DNA of 64,000 bases. Origin: Chitinophagaceae bacterium 26-R-25 (GTDB taxonomy: Bacteria; Bacteroidota; Bacteroidia; Chitinophagales; Chitinophagaceae). The stretch covers positions 434,001 through 498,000 of the forward strand of contig JARWSJ010000003.1 in the NCBI GenBank assembly GCA_029906195.1. The letters run 5' to 3'. The translations under genes and the position numbers were made by a program. Position 1 is the first letter of the stretch. Each line of letters starts with the position of its first letter. Under the pieces are notes generated by a model. The model did not search any database, was not told the DNA's origin, and saw nothing but the letters and a program-made list of their open reading frames with translations. Below are positions 16,643 through 25,296 of the stretch, one piece after another.

Positions 16643-17671
16643 ATGGGTCAATTCAATTGGAACGACAGTTTAAACCTTTTATCCCGGATGACGCCACGAC
16701 GCGCATGGAACGGCATTAGAGTTTTGAGCAGTTATTACGTAAGCAAATGGACGAAGAAGCCAATTCAATGGGGTTATCCTGTTTCCATTTCTTTTGAACC
16801 CACCACATCCTGCAATCTTCGCTGCCCCGAATGCCCCAGCGGCCTGAGAGCTTTTACAAGACCAACAGGAATGTTGAAGAACGATTTTTTTAAGCAGACC
16901 ATTGATCAGCTGTACAAAGATCTTTTTTACCTGGTGTTTTACTTCCAGGGAGAGCCTTATCTGAACCCTGATTTTCTTGAAATGGTAAAATACGCCACGA
17001 AGAAAAAGATATACACGGCAACTTCTACAAACGCGCATTACCTAACTGATGAGAACGCCAAAAGGACCGTGGAAAGCGGGCTTGACAGGTTGATCATTTC
17101 CATTGATGGTACTACGCAAGACGTGTATCAGCAATATAGAGTGGGTGGTAAATTGGAGAAAGTGATCAAAGGCGCAGAGAATATTGTGAAGTGGAAAAAG
17201 GAATTGAACAGCAAAAAGCCATTCGTGATCTTTCAGTTTTTAGTGGTAAAACCAAATGAACATCAGATAGCGGATGTTAAGGCGTTGGCTGAAAAAATAG
17301 GTGTGGATGATGTGTGGCTGAAAACAGCGCAGGTGTATGATTATGAAAATGATCCGCATCAATTGATACCGACTATTGAAAAATACAGCCGGTACAAAAA
17401 GAATGAAGAAGGCGTGATTCAGTTTAAGAACAAGCTGGAAAATCACTGCTGGCGCCTTTGGCACGCGACGGTGATAAGTTGGGATGGACTGGTGGTGCCC
17501 TGCTGTTTTGATAAAGACGCGACGCATAAACTGGGCAGCCTGAAAGATAAAACTTTCAAAGAGGTTTGGCAAAGCGATGAATATGTAAAATTCAGAAGAG
17601 ATATTCTGCAAAGCCGCAAAAACATTGATATTTGCGCGAATTGCAGCGAGGGAACAACTGTGTGGAATTAG
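16643..17671 (+). CDS. Radical SAM/SPASM domain protein
   Basis: A 342-residue protein from ATG 16643 (a TTG at 16634 lies inside a TAACTTTG box and is less likely). The radical SAM cluster motif C-N-L-R-C-P-E-C uses Cys57, Cys61 and Cys64. A C-terminal SPASM-type region supplies further cysteines (NHCW, VVPCCFD, ICANC) for an auxiliary cluster. Such proteins modify peptides or act as anaerobic sulfatase- or heme-maturase-like enzymes. No precursor peptide is seen next to it, so the substrate is unknown. The -7-like box lies 6 bases before the ATG, suggesting a leaderless transcript. Confidence 0.8.
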   Translation: MGQFNWNDSLNLLSRMTPRRAWNGIRVLSSYYVSKWTKKPIQWGYPVSISFEPTTSCNLRCPECPSGLRAFTRPTGMLKNDFFKQTIDQLYKDLFYLVFYFQGEPYLNPDFLEMVKYATKKKIYTATSTNAHYLTDENAKRTVESGLDRLIISIDGTTQDVYQQYRVGGKLEKVIKGAENIVKWKKELNSKKPFVIFQFLVVKPNEHQIADVKALAEKIGVDDVWLKTAQVYDYENDPHQLIPTIEKYSRYKKNEEGVIQFKNKLENHCWRLWHATVISWDGLVVPCCFDKDATHKLGSLKDKTFKEVWQSDEYVKFRRDILQSRKNIDICANCSEGTTVWN

Positions 17672-17930
17672 TGAATCGTGAATAGTGAAAAGTGAATGGT
17701 GAATGAGGTTTGCGTTCTTAAGGTAGTTGAAGAACAAAAAGAATGTTGCTTGTCATCCCGACGAACGAGGGATCTGGGTCTGACATTAACACGCTGTCTG
17801 AGTAACACCCAGATCCCTCCTTCGTCGGGATGACAAGCGGTTTTTCGTTGCTGATCATAGGCTCCATGTAGTTGAAAGAACTATTTCACGAAACAACCTT
17901 GATTGACGATTCACCATCCGCGATTAGCAA
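17670..17930. repeat. GTGAATRGTGAA inverted word repeat enclosing a REP-like element
   Basis: The left arm at 17672-17706 (GTGAATCGTGAATAGTGAA) starts two bases after the radical SAM stop. The right arm at 17900-17930 (GATTGACGATTCACCATCC) is complementary. REP-like copy 3 (17748-17838) lies between. This accounts for the 304-base gap 17672-17975. Confidence 0.6.
17748..17838. repeat. REP/MITE-like palindromic element, copy 3
   Basis: GCTTGTCATCCCGACGAACG ... CTTCGTCGGGATGACAAGC. The left flank AAAAAGAATGTT matches, inverted, the right flanks of copies 2 and 4 (ATTCTTTT), marking the opposite end of the element. Confidence 0.8.
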
Positions 17931-17975
17931 ACTTGCCTAAACTTTTTTATTTTAGTAACCGAACATTTTTTTGCC

Positions 17976-18437
17976 ATGGGTATCGAACAAGACATATATC
18001 AAACGACTTTTAGAAGTGAGCATCAGAAATCAGCTATAAATCTGATTTATACGTACAACTGGTTCATGGAAAGAGTTAAGAAAATATTAGAGAAGGAAGA
18101 CATCACTTCTCAACAGTTTAACATTTTGCGTATACTTCGCGGGCAATGTGGTCCGCTTTCTACTCTGCAGATCAGGCAGCGCATGCTTGATAAAATGAGC
18201 GATACAAGCCGCATTGTAGATCGCTTAATTGCTAAAGAACTTGTTAAAAAAGTGACTTGCGAAAATGACCGCAGGCTTGTAGATGTTACCATAACTTCCA
18301 AGGGTCTTGAGTTATTATCAGAGCTTGATAAATACCAGGATGAGATGGACAGCTTGTTCAGCCGTTTGTCTGATGAGGAAGCAAAAACCTTGAATACACT
18401 TTTAGACAAAGTGAGAGGTGGATGCAACGCAGAATAG
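17976..18437 (+). CDS. MarR family transcriptional regulator
   Basis: A 153-residue winged-helix MarR protein. The recognition region runs ITSQQFNILRILRG, then LSTLQIRQRMLDKMSDTSRIVDRL (helix-turn-helix, about residues 65-90), and the wing is CENDRRLVDVTITSKG with the family's D-R-R-x-x-x-V-x-x-T-x-x-G pattern. The GH10-like gene starts 21 bases downstream, so the two may be cotranscribed. The ligand and regulon are unknown. No obvious palindromic operator was seen upstream. Confidence 0.85.
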   Translation: MGIEQDIYQTTFRSEHQKSAINLIYTYNWFMERVKKILEKEDITSQQFNILRILRGQCGPLSTLQIRQRMLDKMSDTSRIVDRLIAKELVKKVTCENDRRLVDVTITSKGLELLSELDKYQDEMDSLFSRLSDEEAKTLNTLLDKVRGGCNAE

Positions 18438-18458
18438 ATTATTAATCTCTTTACCCAT

Positions 18459-19679
18459 ATGATGATGAAAATTGCCCAAAGGCTTATTATAGGATTATTT
18501 TGTTTTTTTCAGTTGGCCCCTTTATCCAAATCAGTTGCACAGGAATCGAAACCAGAATTCAGAGCAGCTTGGATAGCTACCGTTGATAATATTGACTGGC
18601 CAAACAAAGGTGAATACAATACAGCAAACCAACGCCAGCAATTCATCGATTTGCTGGAAATGCATAAGCGCAACGGCCTGAACGCGGTAGTTGTGCAAAT
18701 AAGACCTTCTGCCGATGCGTTCTATCCTTCATCTTTCGAGCCATGGAGCCAATGGCTCACTGGTACGCAAGGCAAACCGCCTGTTCCTTACTACGACCCA
18801 TTGCAGTTCATGATTGCTGAAACGCACAAGCGTGGCATGGCTTTTCATGCATGGTGCAACCCTTACAGAGCAGAGTTTTTGATCGGCAAATCTTCTATCG
18901 CTCAAACACACATCACCAGAGTACATCCTGAGTGGTTTCTTCCTTATGGTGATAAACGTTATTTCGATCCCGGTAATAAGGATGTTCAAAAATTTGTAAC
19001 TGAAGTGATCAGAGATGTTGTGAGCCGCTACGCTGTAGATGGTATCCATTTCGACGATTATTTTTATCCATACAGAATTGCAGGAAAAGAATTTCCTGAT
19101 AATGCGAGTTATGTGAAGTATGGCAATGGTATGTCAAAAGATGACTGGCGCAGGTCCAATGTTGACTCCATTATTGTGAGCCTGAACAAAGCCATTAAAG
19201 AAACCAACCCTGCCTGCGTATTTGGTATTAGCCCGTTTGGCGTTTGGAGAAATAAAGACAAAGACCCTGAAGGCAGTGAAACAAAGGCCGGTCAAACAAA
19301 CTACGATGATCTGTATGCAGATATCTTACTGTGGCTAAAAGAAGGTTGGATCGATTATGTGGCGCCACAGTTATACTGGGAGATTGGTTTCAAAGTAGCT
19401 GATTATACTGTGTTGCTCGATTGGTGGAGTAAACACACTTATGGTAAACATTGCTATATTGGTCTTGGTGTTTACAGAGCCAACACCAACGCAGCATGGC
19501 GCGACAAAACACAATTACCACGACAAATAGAAATGCTTCGCAACACGCCAAATGTTCAGGGCATGATCTTCTTCTCCAGCAAATCATTTGTAAACAATCC
19601 AAACGGTTGGAGCGATAGTTTGCGATTGAATTACTTTAAAGACCCTGCGCCATTGCCAACGATGGACTGGATCAAGTGA
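18459..19679 (+). CDS. GH10-like family hydrolase (GHL10/DUF187, YngK-like)
   Basis: A 406-residue secreted protein. The signal peptide ends near SVAQES (residue 29). The domain begins EFRAAWIATVDNIDWP, followed by NAVVVQIRPSADAFY, the AWCNPYR motif, a DPGN segment and GIHFDDYFYPY, all typical of the glycosyl-hydrolase-like 10 family. The fold is a TIM barrel acting on polysaccharides, in some members on peptidoglycan denuded of peptides. C-terminal GMIFFSSKSF is a family strand. It follows a MarR gene by 21 bases. The exact substrate is not evident. Confidence 0.83.
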   Translation: MMMKIAQRLIIGLFCFFQLAPLSKSVAQESKPEFRAAWIATVDNIDWPNKGEYNTANQRQQFIDLLEMHKRNGLNAVVVQIRPSADAFYPSSFEPWSQWLTGTQGKPPVPYYDPLQFMIAETHKRGMAFHAWCNPYRAEFLIGKSSIAQTHITRVHPEWFLPYGDKRYFDPGNKDVQKFVTEVIRDVVSRYAVDGIHFDDYFYPYRIAGKEFPDNASYVKYGNGMSKDDWRRSNVDSIIVSLNKAIKETNPACVFGISPFGVWRNKDKDPEGSETKAGQTNYDDLYADILLWLKEGWIDYVAPQLYWEIGFKVADYTVLLDWWSKHTYGKHCYIGLGVYRANTNAAWRDKTQLPRQIEMLRNTPNVQGMIFFSSKSFVNNPNGWSDSLRLNYFKDPAPLPTMDWIK

Positions 19680-19783
19680 GCAATAACTGAATAACTTAAT
19701 GACTGAATAACTGAGTGCTTGAAAGTCAGAAAGCCTTTTCGATTATGGACATCAGTTATTCAGTTACTCAGTTATTCAGTTAT
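19680..19783. repeat. AACTGAAT inverted array
   Basis: Left arm 19682-19718 (AACTGAAT, AACTTAAT, GACTGAAT, AACTGAGT) begins 3 bases after the GH10-like stop; right arm 19748-19783 (CAGTTATTCAGTTACTCAG...). The loop is about 30 bases. Confidence 0.75.
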
Positions 19784-19888
19784 TTGTCTATCTGCGTGCT
19801 CCCTTTTTTGCATCGTTGTGTATTTTATTATTTCCCGAATTTTCTTTCACTTCATTTCCGCGCTGTAGATTTGCGAAAAACCAACAGG

Positions 19889-21193
19889 ATGAGATTTTTG
19901 GCGATCGTATTGGCTTTGCTTGGCGGAATTGTTACGCAGGCGCAAACCACAAAAGACAGCACTCAGCGAATTAACTTTCATTTTCAGACGACTTATATAT
20001 ACCAGTATAAACCTTCTTTCCATTCTCCATACAGCGGAACAAACAGCTTGAAGGGAGAAGAAGAAAAACAAAACTCGCTTTCAGCAACACTGTATCTCGG
20101 TGCAAGATTATGGAAAGGCGCTGCCGTTTTCATAAATCCTGAAATCGTTGGTGGTAGCGGCTTGACGGGCGCTGTTGGTATGGGCGCTTCTTCTAATGGT
20201 GAAACCTTTCGTGTAGGCAATCCCGAACCAACATTGTTTTTGGGCCGTGCTTATTTACAACAAACATTTGCACTGAAAGGCGGATACGAAGATGTGGATG
20301 ATGCTGCAAACCAGCTTCGCGGGAAAGAGCCGAAAAACTTCGTTCGCGTACTTGCAGGGAAATTCTGTCTCGGCGATATTTTTGACAACAACGATTATAG
20401 CAACGCACCAAGAACACAATTCCTGAACTGGGCATTCATGAATAATGGAGCCTGGGATTATGCGGCGGATGTACGCGGCTATACTTACAGTGTTTCGGCT
20501 ATGTTGCAATTGGGCAACTGGGGGTTCAAAGCCGGTGCTGCAACACTTCCCAAAACTGCAAATGGTGATAAACTAAATACCAATTTATCTGAAGCCATTG
20601 CACTCAATGCGCAAATTGAAAGAGGATTCTCCATCAATAACAGACCCGGAAGTATTAAGGTGCTTGCGTTCCGCAACAGAGCCAATATGGGCAACTACGA
20701 TTCGGCCATTAAAATGATTGAGCCTGATGTAACAGCAACGAGGGAATTCGGCAGAACGAAATACGGGTTTGGTGTGAACTTCAGTCAGCAGACAGGAAAG
20801 TACACGGGCCTGTTTGCACGGGCTGGCTGGAATGATGGTAGAAATGAGACGTGGTGCTTTACAGAGATAGATCAAAACCTATCTGCCGGTATTCTTATTA
20901 ATGGCGGCAAATGGAAACGTGATGATGATGAACTTGGTATTGCTACAACGTTGGGTGGTTTGTCAAAAGATCACCGTGAGTATCTTAAGCTTGGGGGAGA
21001 TGGTTTTATTCTTGGTGATGGTACCATAAACTATGCTATTGAAAACGTTACTGAGATTTACTATAAAGTAAAACCTTTCAAACAATATCCCATCTGGTTT
21101 TCGGGTGATTACCAATTTGTATTAAACCCGGGCTACAATAAGGACCGCGGTCCTGTGAATATTCTGTCTGCGAGGTTCCATGTGGAGTTTTAG
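19889..21193 (+). CDS. Carbohydrate-porin-like outer membrane protein
   Basis: A 434-residue protein from ATG 19889 (MRFLAIVLALLGGIVTQAQ, signal peptide). A longer in-frame reading back to 19715 would translate the AACTGAAT repeat and lacks a signal, so it is rejected. Features are alternating amphipathic strands, a W-D-Y-A-A-D-V-R-G-Y-x-Y motif, and a terminal aromatic-rich strand ending A-R-F-H-V-E-F. These fit the OprB-like carbohydrate porin family annotated in Bacteroidota. A TAGATTTG -7-like box lies 15 bases upstream. Transport specificity cannot be read from sequence. Confidence 0.68.
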   Translation: MRFLAIVLALLGGIVTQAQTTKDSTQRINFHFQTTYIYQYKPSFHSPYSGTNSLKGEEEKQNSLSATLYLGARLWKGAAVFINPEIVGGSGLTGAVGMGASSNGETFRVGNPEPTLFLGRAYLQQTFALKGGYEDVDDAANQLRGKEPKNFVRVLAGKFCLGDIFDNNDYSNAPRTQFLNWAFMNNGAWDYAADVRGYTYSVSAMLQLGNWGFKAGAATLPKTANGDKLNTNLSEAIALNAQIERGFSINNRPGSIKVLAFRNRANMGNYDSAIKMIEPDVTATREFGRTKYGFGVNFSQQTGKYTGLFARAGWNDGRNETWCFTEIDQNLSAGILINGGKWKRDDDELGIATTLGGLSKDHREYLKLGGDGFILGDGTINYAIENVTEIYYKVKPFKQYPIWFSGDYQFVLNPGYNKDRGPVNILSARFHVEF

Positions 21194-21198
21194 GGAGA

Positions 21199-21292
21199 GC
21201 TGAATAACTGAGTAACTGAATAACTGAATGTTCATTGTTGAAAATCCTTTTCGACTTTCAACCACTCAGTTTATTCAGTCTATTCAGTTATT
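21199..21292. repeat. AACTGAAT inverted array
   Basis: Left arm GAATAACTGAGTAACTGAAT (21201 onward) begins 7 bases after the porin stop. Right arm 21264-21290 (ACTCAGTTTATTCAGTCTAT...) includes a GAAAATCCTTTTCGACTTTC inner hairpin. Same architecture as 19680-19783. Confidence 0.75.
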
Positions 21293-21406
21293 GTTGCTCT
21301 ACGCATTATAGACGTGCTCTATGTCATCATAGATAAAATCAACTTTGTCTATGGTTAAACTTCGATACTTTCGCGCCTCCATTAGGAAAAATAATTAAAC
21401 ACGAAT

Positions 21407-21961
21407 ATGAGCAACAAAGTATTATCAATCGGAGCAGAGTTTCCAGAGTTCAACAAGAAGGCAGTAGTATCAATAGAAAAAGGAAAAGAGTTTTACGACA
21501 TTTCTTCTGAAGAAATTAAGAACAGTGGCAAATGGATGGTGATGTTTTGGTGGCCTAAAGATTTCACTTTTGTATGCCCTACAGAGATCGCTGAATTCAA
21601 CAAACATTACCAGGATTTCGCAGACCGCGATGCAATCCTGATCGGTGCTTCTACAGATAGCGAGTTTGTACACGTAGCATGGAGAAGAGATCACGAAGAT
21701 CTGAAAGGCCTGCAATTCCCAATGTTGGCTGATACTTCAAAATCACTTGCTGAAGAATTGGGTATTCTTGAACCAAACGAAAAGATCGCTTACCGCGCTA
21801 CTTTCGTTGTAGATCCTCAAGGTACTGTACGTTGGGTTTCAATGTACGACCTGAGTGTTGGCCGTAACGTAAAAGAAGTTTTGCGTGTATTGGATGCTCT
21901 TCAAACAGACGAGCTTTGCCCTTGTAACTGGCAAAAAGGTGAAGCTACTTTAAACGCTTAA
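21407..21961 (+). CDS. ahpC: AhpC/TSA family peroxiredoxin
   Basis: A 184-residue 2-Cys-type peroxiredoxin. The peroxidatic motif DFTFVCPTE places Cys57, and C-terminal cysteines 171 and 173 (DELCPCNWQKG) supply resolving thiols, as in actinobacterial-type AhpC. It reduces H2O2 and organic hydroperoxides in the cytoplasm. The next gene is an AhpD-like protein, so the pair probably forms an AhpC-AhpD system, with AhpD recycling AhpC. A terminator lies between the two genes, so expression may be unequal. Upstream, TACTTTCG near 21369 resembles a -7 box. Confidence 0.88.
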   Translation: MSNKVLSIGAEFPEFNKKAVVSIEKGKEFYDISSEEIKNSGKWMVMFWWPKDFTFVCPTEIAEFNKHYQDFADRDAILIGASTDSEFVHVAWRRDHEDLKGLQFPMLADTSKSLAEELGILEPNEKIAYRATFVVDPQGTVRWVSMYDLSVGRNVKEVLRVLDALQTDELCPCNWQKGEATLNA

Positions 21962-21974
21962 GAAATTTAGAAAG

Positions 21975-21999
21975 GTCCGGTTATTTGACCGGACTTTTT
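21975..21999 (+). terminator. Terminator between ahpC and ahpD-like gene
   Basis: GTCCGGT (21975-21981) pairs with ACCGGAC (21988-21994), followed by TTTTT. It lies 14 bases past ahpC and 110 before the next gene. Confidence 0.75.
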
Positions 22000-22110
22000 C
22001 TCCCCCTCTCTGGTATAGGTTCATATCAACTACAACGATTCTTGCTCAAAATATTTTTAATGTAGCGCGGCATTTGTTGCTGTGCTATGCATTCTTAAAA
22101 TCAGGAAATT

Positions 22111-22701
22111 ATGTTTGGAACTACAAATACAACAGATAACGCAGTGGCGCTTTTGAAAGATCTTGGCCTTAGTGAAGAGCACGTGAGCGATAACCTGAAG
22201 TTGCTGGCAGCGACTGACAGCAAATATCTGCGCGACCTTAAAATAAATGTTACAAATGCATTAGCTGCAGAAACACTTTCAAAAAAAGAAGCTTATTTGC
22301 TGGCATTGGCAGTTGCAACCAATGAAAAAAATGCACTCCTTCAAAATGCCTTTACAGTATTTGCAAAAGCGGAAGGTGCAAACGAAAAAGAAATTGCAGA
22401 AACTATAAGCTGTACAAGTTTGCTTACGGCAAACAATGTTTACTATCGTTTCCGTCACTTTATGCACGACGAGTTTTACAACAATGCGCAAGCAGGCATT
22501 CGCATGAGCATTATGACCAATCCAATTTTGGGAAAGGAATTTTTCGAACTGCTAAGCCTTGCTGTCAGTGCTTTGAACGGTTGTGAATTGTGCGTAACAT
22601 CTCACGAAAAAACATTGATTGGACATGGTACGGCTAAGCAACGTATACATGATGCAGTAAGACTTTCGGCGGTTATAAAAAGCCTTGTGGTTTTAATGTA
22701 A
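22111..22701 (+). CDS. ahpD: AhpD-like alkylhydroperoxidase (carboxymuconolactone decarboxylase family)
   Basis: A 196-residue all-helical CMD-fold protein with the AhpD active-site pattern E-x11-C-x-x-C-x3-H: Glu146, Cys158 and Cys161 (NGCELC), His165 (TSHE). In mycobacteria AhpD passes electrons from lipoamide to AhpC and has weak peroxidase activity. Position directly after ahpC supports that role here. There is no ahpF in the window. It ends at a strong terminator. Length is slightly above the usual ~175 residues. Confidence 0.85.
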   Translation: MFGTTNTTDNAVALLKDLGLSEEHVSDNLKLLAATDSKYLRDLKINVTNALAAETLSKKEAYLLALAVATNEKNALLQNAFTVFAKAEGANEKEIAETISCTSLLTANNVYYRFRHFMHDEFYNNAQAGIRMSIMTNPILGKEFFELLSLAVSALNGCELCVTSHEKTLIGHGTAKQRIHDAVRLSAVIKSLVVLM

Positions 22702-22729
22702 TCTGCATAGTGAACATGAGAGAAAGCAA

Positions 22730-22763
22730 AAGCCGGTTGTTATGCAACCGGCTTAATTATTTT
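22730..22763 (+). terminator. Terminator after ahpD-like gene
   Basis: AAGCCGGTTG / CAACCGGCTT, a 10-bp perfect stem with a 5-base loop and an A/T-rich tail (AATTATTTT). Confidence 0.75.
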
Positions 22764-22812
22764 ATAAGGTCCCGTGGTCGTATTCTAATGAAAGGCTACG
22801 CTTGATTAATGG

Positions 22813-22836
22813 ATGGTTCGTGAGGACACGAACCAT
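22813..22836. other. Perfect 10-bp hairpin between convergent genes
   Basis: ATGGTTCGTG / CACGAACCAT with an AGGA loop, 10 bases before the sensor kinase stop on the minus strand. There is no T tract on either side. It may act as a 3' end stabiliser. Confidence 0.5.
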
Positions 22837-22846
22837 GGCCTTAGAC

Positions 22847-24871
22847 TTACGAAAGAACTTCTATAAACGCGTCCTTTCGTAGGAACTCAATGTAAATGCC
22901 GGTACCGTTATCAGGCTCGCTTTTAACTTCCATGTGGCCATTAATGGCTTTTATTCGGTCCTGGATACTTTGCAGACCCATTCCGGAGGAAGATGAACGT
23001 CTTTCTGGTGGCATGCCGATGCCATTGTCTTCAACTGTAAGGTCGAGGCCCTCTTCCTGAAAACAAATCTGCACCAGCGCTTCTGTTGCTTTGGAGTGTT
23101 TAAGAATATTATGCAACAATTCTTGTGTAATACGATACAGCAACAACTCAAACTCCTTGTTGAATTTTTTCACTGTGCCAACTGTCTGGAAGGAAATATT
23201 GATCGAGTTGTTTCCCGCCATTCTTTCACAAAAATATTTGACCGCTTCTACCAACCCCTTTTGCAAAAGTATTTCGGGCATGATGTTGTGCGCCGTTTTA
23301 CGTAATTCAACAGAGGCTTCTTTCAACAATTTTAATCCTTCAGAAAAATTGCCCTCATTTTCGAGGTAGAGATCATTTTTAACCTGTTCGAAATTTATGG
23401 TTGATATGGCAAGCAAGCCGCCAATGCCATCATGCAGTTCCTGGGCAATTCTAATGCGTTCTCTTTCTTCGCCATTGATGGTTGCATTAAGCCTTGTGAT
23501 CTCCATTTGCTGGTCAAAGCTGTTGATCTTTTCCTGTTGCAATTTTTGTTTGTGCAAACTATTTTTCCTCCACAGGAAGAACATCACTGTAAGAAATATC
23601 GCCACAATGCTCATGCATCCCAGCAAAAGATTTCTTTTATGCACTTTGTTTTTGGTTTCTTCTATAGCCAGTTTTTGCTTGGCCAGCTCTTTATCTTTTT
23701 CAGAAAGACGATATCGTATCTCCAGCTGGTTTACCATGTCCAGCTTATCTTTTTTCATTACGCTGTCGTGCAATGTGAGATAAAGATCTGCATGCTGATA
23801 TGCTTTCTCGTATTCGCCCAATGCTTTGTATGACTCGGAAACTATCTTATGTGCATCAATAATTTCATTCCTTATCGGGCTTCCGGTTTCTTTTGCGCGT
23901 TGAAGGTTATCGTTAACAAGCGCTATTGTTTGAGCATATTTTTTTTGCTGGTATAAAGCTTTTGCTTTTATAAGATTGGCGATGATCAGATAAAAACCAT
24001 ACGACTCGCGGTATTTGGGAATCTTATCCAGATCCGTTACCTGATTTAAGTATACTAATGCCTCTGCAGGTTTGTTTTCAATAAGATAAGCTTCAGAGAT
24101 ATTCAGGAGCGTGGATATTTTTCGCGGCAGAGTAATGACTTTATCCTGCGTAACGAGATATTGCTTGAAGTAGTTACGCGACATCTCATATTGTTTGGCA
24201 GCATAGTAATACAACCCTTGCAGAAAATATAGTTTTGCCACAACATTTGTAGTATCCTGGATGCGCTTAACCGCAATCTTTGCTTTTTCAACATACTGGT
24301 GTGCCGTATATTCCATGTGTACAAAGTCGTAATCCATATTCAGCCAGAAGGCAGTGAGTTTGATGTATACATCTATTTCAAACTCTGGCGCATTGATATT
24401 GCCGCTTGTTATTTCATCGTTTAAGAGATAGTAGAAATAGGCGGATGAATCTTTTTTGCCTTTTTCGTCGTAAGCTTCTGCGAGCAAGACGTGTATGTCT
24501 GCTTTAAGCTTGGGATTTGTCAGATTGTATTTTGAATATAGCGAGAGTGCAAGATTGCCCTGGTCAATAACTTTATCAATATTGGCTCCTGAAAACCATG
24601 TGCCAATATTTACAAGCGTGTTCACTATGCCGTTACCATAATTAATGTCTTTGCTTTTTTCTAAAGCTTCATTTAAAAGTGCAAGCGATCTTTCTGGTTG
24701 GGAGTTTCGTATGTTACGGCTTTCGGTCCAAAGTTTTTTGATTGCCGCGGTGTCTGCTGAGAACTGCTCATTGCCTTTGTTCTGTGCAAAAGAGTATGAA
24801 CAAACAAATGCCAGCAGCACTTGCAGGTACGTGATTAAAAGCAGTTCTCGTTTAATAAAGGGGCATCGCAT
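22847..24871 (-). CDS. TPR-containing sensor histidine kinase (NarL-partner type)
   Basis: A 674-residue membrane kinase. A signal/anchor (residues 1-29) leads into a periplasmic region with TPR-like helical repeats to about residue 410. One membrane helix follows (around LLLGCMSIVAIFLTVMFFLW), then a coiled segment, the HisKA_3 box IAQELHDGIGGLLA with the phospho-acceptor His, and a HATPase domain (N box ELLHNILKHSKA, G1 DNGIGMP, GMGLQSI). This is the type that phosphorylates LuxR/NarL-class response regulators. No regulator gene lies beside it, so it is an orphan in this window. Confidence 0.85.
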   Translation of the reverse strand: MRCPFIKRELLLITYLQVLLAFVCSYSFAQNKGNEQFSADTAAIKKLWTESRNIRNSQPERSLALLNEALEKSKDINYGNGIVNTLVNIGTWFSGANIDKVIDQGNLALSLYSKYNLTNPKLKADIHVLLAEAYDEKGKKDSSAYFYYLLNDEITSGNINAPEFEIDVYIKLTAFWLNMDYDFVHMEYTAHQYVEKAKIAVKRIQDTTNVVAKLYFLQGLYYYAAKQYEMSRNYFKQYLVTQDKVITLPRKISTLLNISEAYLIENKPAEALVYLNQVTDLDKIPKYRESYGFYLIIANLIKAKALYQQKKYAQTIALVNDNLQRAKETGSPIRNEIIDAHKIVSESYKALGEYEKAYQHADLYLTLHDSVMKKDKLDMVNQLEIRYRLSEKDKELAKQKLAIEETKNKVHKRNLLLGCMSIVAIFLTVMFFLWRKNSLHKQKLQQEKINSFDQQMEITRLNATINGEERERIRIAQELHDGIGGLLAISTINFEQVKNDLYLENEGNFSEGLKLLKEASVELRKTAHNIMPEILLQKGLVEAVKYFCERMAGNNSINISFQTVGTVKKFNKEFELLLYRITQELLHNILKHSKATEALVQICFQEEGLDLTVEDNGIGMPPERRSSSSGMGLQSIQDRIKAINGHMEVKSEPDNGTGIYIEFLRKDAFIEVLS

Positions 24872-25230
24872 AGGCCGTTTTGGTTAACTGATTCTATCGT
24901 TTTGTGACAACAGAAAATAAAACTTTCATAAAGCAATTACAATTGAAATAGAGTGTCGATGGTTTGTCTATCGTTATAACTTTGCAGCGGATAACAGGAG
25001 TCCTCAGCAGTTAATAAGCCTTCATTAAGATTAAGCAATATAGTGGTTTCTACTCAATTTATTAAAGTATCTGTGGGCAATCCTAAAATTTTCTCCACAA
25101 AACTTTTGTTCATATCAGCTGCCACTATTGGTAAGATATGGCCTTTCAATTAGTTAGAATGTAACAGATGCAGCTAATAATATAGAATCTTGAAAAAGAA
25201 CCCAAACGCTTTTTTAATATCGTTTGTATC

Positions 25231-25267
25231 AAAAACAAAACCGGCTCCATTATTAGTCGGAACCGGT
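25231..25267 (-). terminator. Terminator after acyl-CoA synthetase
   Basis: On the minus strand ACCGGTTCC pairs with GGAGCCGGT (one T-G pair), followed by TTTGTTTTT. It is the only clear element in the 425-base gap 24872-25296, which otherwise is unique A/T-rich sequence and the upstream region of the kinase gene. Confidence 0.7.
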
Positions 25268-25296
25268 GCTGCTTCAAATTTATTTGAGTGGTAAAA

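Noticed and set aside
19715-19888. N-terminal extension of the porin gene
   Set aside because: The extra 58 residues translate the AACTGAAT repeat and promoter region; the signal peptide starts at 19889.
22813-22836. Terminator for the sensor kinase
   Set aside because: The hairpin is perfect but has no T tract on either strand, so it is listed only as a hairpin.
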